Of a stretch of 5,198 nt of DNA, positions 1 to 4,834 are shown one piece after another. Position numbers and translations under genes: made by a program. Source of the stretch: Patescibacteria group bacterium (lineage in GTDB: Bacteria > Patescibacteriota > Microgenomatia > UBA1400 > PJMF01); NCBI GenBank assembly GCA_018813375.1, contig JAHJBU010000021.1, forward strand, positions 1-5,198. The letters are read 5' to 3'. Numbering within the stretch: position 1 is the stretch's first letter; the number at the start of each line of letters is the position of its first letter. The notes beneath the pieces were generated by a model that did no database searches, was not told the origin of the DNA, and was given only the letters and a program-made list of their open reading frames with translations.

Positions 1-19
1 TCCCAGACCCCTGTAGTCA

Positions 20-85
20 ATTTGCCCTCCTTTTGACCACTTTTTGACATCCTTTTGCCCTCCTTTTGATGTCATTTTGCCTGTC
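20..85. repeat. 11-bp degenerate tandem repeat, six units
   Basis: Six consecutive 11-bp units each begin with TTTTG (the first with ATTTG). The conserved G falls at 24, 35, 46, 57, 68 and 79, exactly 11 bases apart. Units 1 and 4 are almost identical and share TTTGCCCTCCTTTTGA at 21-36 and 54-69; the other units diverge after the TTTTG core. The array is in non-coding DNA upstream of the first surface gene. An 11-bp phase puts the core on nearly the same face of the helix each time, which would suit a protein-binding array, but a slippage relic is equally possible. Confidence 0.8.
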
Positions 86-120
86 CCGAAGAAGACGGGG
101 ACACCCCCCCCTGCGGGAGG
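83..120. other. GC-rich block with short inverted repeat and C8 tract
   Basis: GTCCC at 83-87 can pair with GGGAC at 98-102 around a purine-rich loop. It is followed by a run of eight C (104-111) and CTGCGGGAGG. The block is much more GC-rich than its surroundings and directly abuts the 11-bp array. There is no T-run, so it is not a convincing intrinsic terminator. It may be the edge of a repeated or mobile sequence extending left of the window, but no transposase or terminal repeat is visible. Confidence 0.3.
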
Positions 121-213
121 TAAGTAAAAAAGTAGGAAGAACTTTTACAAGCTTAAAACCAATCCCCTGTTTAAGACCAAAACTTCCAGCATCAAAAAAA
201 CCCAAAAAAAATG

Positions 214-275
214 ACTATGCTTAAAGCTAGACTATGCTTAAAGCTAGACTATGCTTAATGCTAGACTATACTTAA
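214..275. repeat. 17-bp tandem repeat running into a promoter, about 3.6 copies
   Basis: ACTATGCTTAAAGCTAG occurs at 214-230 and again, identically, at 231-247. A third copy at 248-264 differs at one base. A partial fourth copy from 265 carries TATACT instead of TATGCT. Each copy therefore presents a -10-like TATRCT hexamer, at 216, 233, 250 and 267; only the last is placed correctly for the ATG at 281. The same unit recurs in two copies before the surface gene at 4833. Confidence 0.85.
245..272 (+). promoter_or_regulatory. Predicted promoter of the first surface gene, probably leaderless
   Basis: A TATACT -10 element at 267-272 lies 16 bp after TAGACT at 245-250, a 4-of-6 match to TTGACA. 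Only eight bases separate the -10 from the ATG at 281, so transcription should begin at or within a base or two of the start codon. No Shine-Dalgarno sequence precedes that ATG. The 16 bases at 260-275 (GCTAGACTATACTTAA) are identical to 4811-4826, at the same place before another surface gene, which supports a functional element. The start site itself is inferred. Confidence 0.55.
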
Positions 276-280
276 CTTAC

Positions 281-1324
281 ATGTTGCGACCGATCTTACT
301 TACTCCGCTAGTCACTTTGCTAGTCACTTTGCTAGTCACCTTACTATTCACTTTTTTTACCTTAAGCACTACGACTCTTGCCTTTGCTCAAACTCTAGAC
401 CCCGATCTTGACCTAACGGTCTTCCCCCCTACTGCTTACTTAATGGTTAAGCCGGGTGCTGATATTACCCACCGGGTCTTACTTAGATATGAGGGAAAAG
501 TCGCGATTAAAATTGTGCCTGAGTTAGTTGATTTCACCACTGATGGTCTAACTGGAACACCAATTTTACAAAAACCATCTAAAATCGAGTATGTCACACT
601 TCAAAATCCCGACAAGCAACTAGGCGCTCCATTTTCACTCAAACCAGGATCGCAGATTGAGCTAGTTCTTAAAATTAACCCACCGCTTCATGCTAAAAAA
701 GGAGAGCAACCACTCTGCTTAGTCTTAACTGCAGTACCGGATACAACGGTTATTTATGATGGTGGCAGTGCTCAAACTTCAGGCGCTATAGCTAGCAATG
801 TTATTTTGTCAATTCAAAGCGACCTGGATAACCAAGGCGAGCTTCAAATTAGCCAGATCAAGTTACCTAAAATTGTGGATAGTTTTTCCTCAATAAAATT
901 TGCGGTTATTGCCAAAAACCTTGGGCGTAATGCAGTAGCCTCAGAAGGTCAAATTAAACTAAATCACGGTTGGTCAGGAAAAGAACTCAAACACTGGTTT
1001 ATTTACCCTGATGTAATTCTGGCTAACACCACCAGGCAACTACGAGGATTAACTCAAGACCCAGCAAACATGAATCCTGAAACTGAATTTGAGTTTGAAC
1101 CATTAAGCTATAAACCACCATTTTTAATTGGACCTTATGAAGTCACGGCCAGCCTCTCAAGTGCTAATCAATCTACAAATGCCAATCAATCTAATAAAGC
1201 TGTCCACGAACGCACCCAAACCATAATTGCCCTACCAATTTCAGTCATAGGATTATTAGTGCTTGGAATTAGTTTATTCTTAATTTATTTAAAATTAGAA
1301 AAGAAACAACATAAACAGTATTAA
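281..1324 (+). CDS. Secreted, C-terminally membrane-anchored Ig-like surface protein (DUF916-like architecture)
   Basis: The predicted product has 347 residues. It has a long signal peptide with likely cleavage after LAFA (about residue 36), an extracellular beta-rich region and a membrane segment at about 314-337, followed by a short basic tail. The first Ig-like module (about 45-110) carries an IPP/KPG-type pattern (VFPPTAYLMVKPG) also present in the protein at 2975-4039. A second beta region covers about 115-155, and a third (about 187-292) ends in an IGPYEV motif matching FGPYKA in that other protein. I read the two as distant paralogues resembling DUF916 proteins that partner WxL proteins. 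A frame-matched ATG at 251 lies inside the 17-bp repeat and would add ten hydrophilic residues before the signal peptide; 281 fits the promoter better. Ligand and exact family are unknown. Confidence 0.8.
   Translation: MLRPILLTPLVTLLVTLLVTLLFTFFTLSTTTLAFAQTLDPDLDLTVFPPTAYLMVKPGADITHRVLLRYEGKVAIKIVPELVDFTTDGLTGTPILQKPSKIEYVTLQNPDKQLGAPFSLKPGSQIELVLKINPPLHAKKGEQPLCLVLTAVPDTTVIYDGGSAQTSGAIASNVILSIQSDLDNQGELQISQIKLPKIVDSFSSIKFAVIAKNLGRNAVASEGQIKLNHGWSGKELKHWFIYPDVILANTTRQLRGLTQDPANMNPETEFEFEPLSYKPPFLIGPYEVTASLSSANQSTNANQSNKAVHERTQTIIALPISVIGLLVLGISLFLIYLKLEKKQHKQY
307..354 (+). repeat. 12-bp in-frame repeat inside the signal peptide
   Basis: GCTAGTCACTTT occurs twice exactly (307-318, 319-330). 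GCTAGTCACCTT follows at 331-342 and a diverged ACTATTCACTTT at 343-354. It encodes LVTL three times and then LFTF, forming most of the hydrophobic core of the signal peptide. Because the unit is four codons, gain or loss of a copy would keep the frame while changing the length of the core. Confidence 0.9.
1163..1198 (+). repeat. 18-bp imperfect duplication in the pre-membrane linker
   Basis: GCTAATCAATCTACAAAT (1163-1180) is followed directly by GCCAATCAATCTAATAAA (1181-1198). It encodes ANQSTN and ANQSNK, a polar Asn/Gln/Ser stalk between the last beta module and the transmembrane helix of the anchored protein. In-frame changes here would alter stalk length only. Confidence 0.75.
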
Positions 1325-1340
1325 TTTATCACTAAACTTT

Positions 1341-1376
1341 GCTCTTGCTCTTGCTCTTGCTCTTGCTCTTGCTCTT
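1341..1376. repeat. Hexanucleotide microsatellite (GCTCTT)6
   Basis: Six perfect, uninterrupted GCTCTT copies lie in the 130-bp gap between the first and second surface genes, after the TAA at 1322-1324. The array ends 15 bp before a TTGACC -35-like element at 1392, so copy number would change the sequence just upstream of a candidate promoter. It is not in an obvious reading frame. Perfect short repeats of this length are prone to slippage. Confidence 0.95.
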
Positions 1377-1391
1377 GGCTAATTCTCTCCC

Positions 1392-1446
1392 TTGACCTTT
1401 ACATAAAAACACAACATACTATTTTATACATAAATTTATTTATGCT
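1392..1446 (+). promoter_or_regulatory. Promoter region of the large WxL-like gene, two alternative -10 placements
   Basis: There are two readings. First, TTGACC (1392-1397), 17 bp, then CATACT (1415-1420) makes a fair promoter with a leader of roughly 28 nt but no Shine-Dalgarno site. Second, TATGCT at 1441-1446 lies eight bases before the ATG at 1455, the same geometry as the other two surface-gene promoters, and would give a leaderless transcript, but it lacks a good -35. The second is supported by the shared TATRCTT-to-ATG spacing; both could be used. Confidence 0.45.
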
Positions 1447-1454
1447 TTAATTCT

Positions 1455-2942
1455 ATGACTAAATTATTTCAAAACAAAAAAATTATAGCCCTATCAATTG
1501 CTGGTCTACTACTAGTTGGCACTGCAATGGTAGCAGATAAAAGTAAAGCTCTTAGCTTAACTAGCGTTTCAGTCACCCTCTCTAATCCCAGACTGTCATT
1601 TCGCGGTGCTCTAGGTACAGGCAACAGCGTTGGCTCATCTATTGTCATCATCAACACTACTACAGGTAACTATCCCTCTACTTCTTCTGCTCAATTAGTC
1701 CAGGGTGATGTTCTTCGCATTGGTGAAACTATCAGCCTAGGTTCTTATACTGTTGCTAGCACTAGCTCTCTTTCTACTCTTTCAATTACCAGCGCTCTTG
1801 CTGCGGGTGATGCCGATACAGCCGATGATGTTATATCCAGCCAATCAGCTACTCAGACTGTTCGCTTTACCACTGCTAACGCCATCCCAAGTGGTCGCAT
1901 CCGCATCCTAGTTCCAGCCCTATCTAATGACGCTGCATCATCAGATGGCATTCCAGATGGTGGCTACTTTGACCTTGGCGCATCCGCGCCCACAGTCACT
2001 TGTCCTAGTAACGCTACAGCCACTTATGACTTCGTAACAGGAGTCGCCACCGCCTCAGCTCAAACCATTGATAACGTCGACTACCATGTTTTTGAGTGTG
2101 CTTATTCTGGAACAGGCGCAGTTGGCACAGCTTTTGACGCCTCTTCCAATAACGCCATTGTTATTAACTCACTTATCAACCCAGCGCCTAAAACCAACCA
2201 CACCACTGGTGTAGCTGATGCTCACAATATTATTGTTCAACACCTAGATAGCAATTTAGTCGTGCAAGACTCAACTACTGTTGGAATAGGAATTATTGAA
2301 GCAGTTAAAGTTACCGCCTCTGTTCCAGCCCAAATCACTTTTAAAATTTTAGGAGTAGCTAAAGGAAGTAGCGCTTGCGGGGTCACCACTAATGTTATGA
2401 CAACTGCCGCCAATGTACCATTTGGTGATCTTCCTATAGATGTCTTTACTAATGCCGCCCAAACTCTCACTGTCTCAACTAACGCCTCTAACGGCTATAG
2501 TGTAACCACAGTTGCCAATGATCAATTAGGTAGAGATGGTGGTACCTGCACCGGAGATCCAACAGCCAGTGGCAATGCCAGCTGTATTCCAGACTCCAAA
2601 GGTGATGCTTCTATCATGGAATATAATGCCTATGACAAATGGGATGCTAGCGCCACTAAAGGCTTTGCTTACTCCCTTCATGACTCTAATAACTCGATTA
2701 GTAATGGTAGCGCTGAAGCTTTTAATTACAACGAAAATGCTGGCAACTGCTCTGGAGCTAGCTTTTGCGCTAAACAATTTGCTGATGCTGAAAATAGTGA
2801 AACTGCGCAAGCAATCTTTGGGAGCAGTACTGTAGCTGACAATGAAAACCTACTTGTATGCTACAGAGTTATTCCATCATCAGTCACCGCTGCTGGCAAT
2901 TATGAAAATAATATTACTTATACTGCGACAGCTACTTTTTAA
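1455..2942 (+). CDS. Large secreted surface protein with WxL-like C-terminal domain
   Basis: The product has 495 residues. A signal peptide (hydrophobic core about 10-27) probably ends after SKA at 32, and the mature start LSLTSVSVTLSNPRLSF fits a family I associate with CPR bacteria. An N-terminal beta domain covers about 33-155 and a Thr/Ser/Ala-rich middle about 165-275. A C-terminal domain from about 283 begins VKVTASVPAQITFKI, contains VPFGDL and STNASNGYSVT, and ends GNYENNITYTATATF. That ending resembles the close of WxL domains, although no literal WxL pair is obvious; the single Trp is at 396. Eight Cys (183, 215, 308, 365, 377, 432, 438, 469) could form four disulfides outside the cell. 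There is no membrane anchor or LPXTG motif, so retention probably depends on partners, plausibly the anchored proteins on either side. Exact function is unknown. Confidence 0.8.
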   Translation: MTKLFQNKKIIALSIAGLLLVGTAMVADKSKALSLTSVSVTLSNPRLSFRGALGTGNSVGSSIVIINTTTGNYPSTSSAQLVQGDVLRIGETISLGSYTVASTSSLSTLSITSALAAGDADTADDVISSQSATQTVRFTTANAIPSGRIRILVPALSNDAASSDGIPDGGYFDLGASAPTVTCPSNATATYDFVTGVATASAQTIDNVDYHVFECAYSGTGAVGTAFDASSNNAIVINSLINPAPKTNHTTGVADAHNIIVQHLDSNLVVQDSTTVGIGIIEAVKVTASVPAQITFKILGVAKGSSACGVTTNVMTTAANVPFGDLPIDVFTNAAQTLTVSTNASNGYSVTTVANDQLGRDGGTCTGDPTASGNASCIPDSKGDASIMEYNAYDKWDASATKGFAYSLHDSNNSISNGSAEAFNYNENAGNCSGASFCAKQFADAENSETAQAIFGSSTVADNENLLVCYRVIPSSVTAAGNYENNITYTATATF

Positions 2943-2974
2943 AAAATGCCACTAATTAAATAAACAATTAAATT

Positions 2975-4039
2975 ATGAAAAAATCTGCCCTTTTTATTCC
3001 CATCATCTCCTTTTTCTTCTCAGCTCTCTTTCTAACTTTTTTTTCAGCTCAAACTGTCTTTGCCCAATCTGCAGCCTTGGCAGAATCTTCACTTACCGCT
3101 ATTCCTCCTCGCTTGGGTGAGGATTTTTCTCTCAAAATCAAACCAGGCGAAAAAATCCAAACCAGCGTCAGGGTAAGAAATGGTAGCTCACAGGCTATGA
3201 CCGTTCAAACCTTGGCTCAAGACTTTATTGTAGACTTAGGTGGCGAAACTCCCATTCCAATTGAGGGTGAAACCTCTAACCGCTGGAGCTTAGCCTCTTG
3301 GTTAATGCTAACTCCCAGCGTCCAAATCGTCCAACCAGGAGAAATTGCAATAGTTAATATCATTATCCAAGCCCCAGTTGATGCTCTGCCAGGTGGTCAT
3401 TATGCCATGATTACCCATCAGCCAAACGCCGGTGGGCTCAATGCCGGCGGCAGTACAATTGACACCAGCTTTTCTATCATCCCCAGCTCAGCCGCCGCCC
3501 TTCAACAGCGCGTGGGCACCTTGCTTTATGTAATAGTAGATGGCCCGATTAATGAAGCTGCTTTTATTCGTGAATTAAACTTCCCCAAGTTTTCTGAGTT
3601 TGGTCCTGTGCCATTTACCTTTACTGTTGATAACCAATCTGACATTCACATTAGCCCTCAAATTGGGATTGAAATCTATAACTTACTGGGTAGAAAAATC
3701 GAGACCATTGAGATGGAAACTAAAAACATCTTCCCTTTTATTGCTCGAGGTTTCGAGGGTCAATGGGATCGCATTTGGGGTTTTGGACCTTATAAAGCCA
3801 AGGCCATAATGAGTTACGGCACAGGCGGTCAAGTAGCCATTGCTGTGGCTAGCTTCTGGCTTTTGCCAGTCACCTTACTGCTGGCTATCTTAATTGTACT
3901 GTTAGTCATTGCAACCATTTTTATCGCCATTCGTCGCCACTTGCTTTATCGTCGCGGAGATCAACAAGCTAAAATTGAGATTCTAGAGAGTAAAGTCTCA
4001 GAGCTTGAGCAAGAAAAACTCAAGCAGCTTGATACTTAA
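2975..4039 (+). CDS. DUF916-like membrane-anchored surface protein with cytoplasmic coiled-coil tail
   Basis: The product has 354 residues. The signal peptide is cleaved probably after VFA (30). A DUF916-like Ig module lies at about 38-90 (IPPRLGEDFSLKIKPGEK, then VRVRNGS) and a second at about 105-150 (QPGEIAIVNI, then PGGHYAMI). A third beta module at about 200-282 has NQSDIHISPQ and FGPYKAKAIMSYG. The membrane helix is at about 295-319, followed by basic RRHLLYRR and a charged, probably coiled-coil tail (about 329-353) in the cytoplasm. It starts 32 bp after the WxL-like gene with no clear promoter or Shine-Dalgarno site, so the two are probably co-transcribed. In Gram-positive WxL loci, DUF916 proteins anchor and display WxL proteins; that role is inferred here. 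The stop overlaps the stop of the convergent gene. Confidence 0.82.
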   Translation: MKKSALFIPIISFFFSALFLTFFSAQTVFAQSAALAESSLTAIPPRLGEDFSLKIKPGEKIQTSVRVRNGSSQAMTVQTLAQDFIVDLGGETPIPIEGETSNRWSLASWLMLTPSVQIVQPGEIAIVNIIIQAPVDALPGGHYAMITHQPNAGGLNAGGSTIDTSFSIIPSSAAALQQRVGTLLYVIVDGPINEAAFIRELNFPKFSEFGPVPFTFTVDNQSDIHISPQIGIEIYNLLGRKIETIEMETKNIFPFIARGFEGQWDRIWGFGPYKAKAIMSYGTGGQVAIAVASFWLLPVTLLLAILIVLLVIATIFIAIRRHLLYRRGDQQAKIEILESKVSELEQEKLKQLDT

Positions 4040-4620
4040 CCTAACGCTTGGGTTGATGCTTGGGTTGACGTTTGACTTGACGCCCTGGATTGACGCTTAG
4101 GTTGACAATTAAACCGTTGCTCCCGCTTTATTAACCCCCTTAGAGCAACAATCGCTGACCCCGCCTGCTGAGGATCAACTAGTATTGTTAAAACTCCACT
4201 CAAAACAGATAAGCTCATTATCTCAACTTTCCAGGCTGCTAGCCTGGCTAAAACTATGTAAAATCGATTAGGGCAAGCTTCCTCTTGATAATTGTCCTGA
4301 AACTTAATTTTAATCATTGAAAGTCCATTTTTTGACCCTAGTTCTTGAAGTTCTTTTATAAAAACCTCCGAAGAAGAAAACTTGCGCAAACCTTCTTCCT
4401 TACTGAGTGTATTTAAAAAGCGTGAAATAGTCATACTAATTATTTTAGAGCTAACTTTTTTTCTAGCTATTTCTTCAACTCGAGGTTGAATAATTCTAGC
4501 AAAAGCACTCACATTTAATATGCCCTGCGCTGCGGCTAACAGTGCCACATCAGATTCTTTAAAAAGTCGAGTAATAATACGAGTCAAATGTGGTTTAGAG
4601 CAACCATATTGCGGTGACAT
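4036..4620 (-). CDS. Predicted regulator: helical (HTH-like) domain plus ACT-like domain
   Basis: The product has 194 residues from the ATG at 4620. An in-frame TTG at 4647 would add nine residues (203 aa); ATG is preferred because a TATAAA/AATACT -10-like stretch lies just before it. The helical N-terminal region (about 11-80: SDVALLAAAQGILNVSAFAR, then QPRVEEIARKKVS and MTISRFLNTL) looks like a DNA-binding-type module known to me from uncharacterised archaeal and CPR proteins. Residues about 100-165 fit an aspartokinase-type ACT fold: beta (LSMIKIKF), helix (NRFYIVLARLAAWKV), beta (EIMSLSV), beta (SGVLTILVDP), helix (QQAGSAIVALRGLI). ACT domains usually bind amino acids or other small ligands. 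The final strand appears lost or replaced by an S/T/Q-rich tail built from 12-bp repeats. No catalytic domain is seen. Two palindromes upstream suggest autoregulation. Confidence 0.72.
   Translation of the reverse strand: MSPQYGCSKPHLTRIITRLFKESDVALLAAAQGILNVSAFARIIQPRVEEIARKKVSSKIISMTISRFLNTLSKEEGLRKFSSSEVFIKELQELGSKNGLSMIKIKFQDNYQEEACPNRFYIVLARLAAWKVEIMSLSVLSGVLTILVDPQQAGSAIVALRGLIKREQRFNCQPKRQSRASSQTSTQASTQALG
4044..4104 (-). repeat. 12-bp tandem repeat encoding the regulator tail, with one 13-bp unit
   Basis: Five units read on the plus strand as ACGCTTGGGTTG and variants, at 4044, 4056, 4068, 4080 and 4093. The unit at 4080-4092 is 13 bp because of an extra base in a GGG run (minus strand, 4083-4085). 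Read on the minus strand, units on the C-terminal side encode STQA-type repeats while the unit before the 13-bp one reads QPKR, so the extra base switches the repeat frame within the protein. The array begins four bases past the stop of the convergent surface gene. Confidence 0.85.
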
Positions 4621-4663
4621 ATTAGCCTGGGCAGTATTTATATCCAAATTAAGAGCAGTTCAG

Positions 4664-4683
4664 TTTGATGAAATCTCATCAAA
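4664..4683. promoter_or_regulatory. Palindromic operator candidate 1
   Basis: TTTGATGA (4664-4671) and TCATCAAA (4676-4683) are perfect 8-bp inverted arms around AATC. The site is upstream of the minus-strand ACT-like gene and contains the TTGATG half-site shared with the neighbouring palindrome. Its centre (4673.5) lies exactly 20 bp from the centre of the second palindrome, so dimers bound at both would face the same side of DNA. Confidence 0.65.
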
Positions 4684-4684
4684 A

Positions 4685-4702
4685 TTGATGCATTTGCATC
4701 AA
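4685..4702. promoter_or_regulatory. Palindromic operator candidate 2
   Basis: TTGATGCA (4685-4692) and TGCATCAA (4695-4702) are perfect 8-bp inverted arms with a 2-bp centre at 4693-4694. The outer half-site TTGATG matches the first palindrome while the inner bases and spacing differ. Together they resemble a tandem operator for a dimeric regulator, most simply the ACT-like protein read leftward from here. Confidence 0.65.
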
Positions 4703-4738
4703 AAGTGAAATGAGTATTTTAATATAAAATAGATTATC

Positions 4739-4792
4739 CGCCAGTAATTTGCAACACGCCAGTAGCTTACAACCCGCCAGTAATTTGCAATC
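4739..4792. repeat. Three 18-bp direct repeats abutting a promoter
   Basis: Three contiguous 18-bp units start CGCCAGTA at 4739, 4757 and 4775. Units 1 and 3 share CGCCAGTAATTTGCAA; unit 2 differs at three positions in that core. The array ends four bases before the -35 element (4796) of the rightward surface gene, the usual place for activator binding. It could instead be a chance slippage array. Confidence 0.85.
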
Positions 4793-4795
4793 AGT

Positions 4796-4823
4796 TTGAA
4801 TATCACTAAAGCTAGACTATACT
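4796..4823 (+). promoter_or_regulatory. Predicted promoter of the fourth surface gene, probably leaderless
   Basis: TTGAAT (4796-4801), a 16-bp spacer and TATACT (4818-4823) form the promoter, and the ATG is nine bases after the -10. The -35 to -10 spacing is identical to the promoter at 245-272, and 4811-4826 repeats the 16 bases found there. Because TAA at 4830-4832 is in frame directly before the ATG, the start cannot be further upstream, which makes this the firmest case for a leaderless start in the window. Confidence 0.6.
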
Positions 4824-4834
4824 TAAAGCTAAAT
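4801..4834. repeat. Second locus of the 17-bp promoter repeat, two copies
   Basis: TATCACTAAAGCTAGAC (4801-4817) is followed by TATACTTAAAGCTAAAT (4818-4834). These are diverged copies of the 17-bp unit found in 3.6 copies at 214-275. The second copy supplies the -10 hexamer and overlaps the first two bases of the start codon. Confidence 0.7.

Noticed and set aside
83..102. Intrinsic terminator
   Set aside because: The stem is only five pairs and no T-run follows on either strand; no gene is seen ending there.
17..205. Minus-strand 62-codon open frame
   Set aside because: Its C-terminal half is just translation of the 11-bp repeat and the GC-rich block, there is no recognisable domain, and the repeat does not keep a codon-like pattern.
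251..280. Earlier in-frame ATG for the first surface gene
   Set aside because: It lies within the 17-bp repeat, which is non-coding before the fourth gene (in-frame TAA there). It would put ten extra residues ahead of an already complete signal peptide and place the start upstream of the best promoter's start point.
2526..2835. Overlapping open frames on both strands within the large surface gene
   Set aside because: They are shadows of the WxL-like coding frame, which has a signal peptide, domain logic and a fitting promoter; the shadows show no domain.
1455..2942. Classical WxL protein assignment
   Set aside because: The close of the C-terminal domain resembles WxL proteins, but the defining Trp-x-Leu motifs are not evident, so only WxL-like is claimed.
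281..4620. Recoded TGA (as in Gracilibacteria)
   Set aside because: No in-frame TGA is needed in any gene and all four complete frames end in TAA, so the window gives no evidence for or against recoding.
4520..4708. Plus-strand 62-codon open frame across the start of the regulator
   Set aside because: It is antisense to the ACT-like gene, runs through both palindromes and has no recognisable features.
4715..4731. AT-rich inverted repeat TATTTTA-ATA-TAAAATA
   Set aside because: The arms are exact, but in A/T-only sequence such matches arise easily, and it has no clear spacing to a promoter or to the two nearby palindromes.
4739..4834. CRISPR-like array
   Set aside because: The repeats are contiguous with no unique spacers, and no cas-like gene is present.
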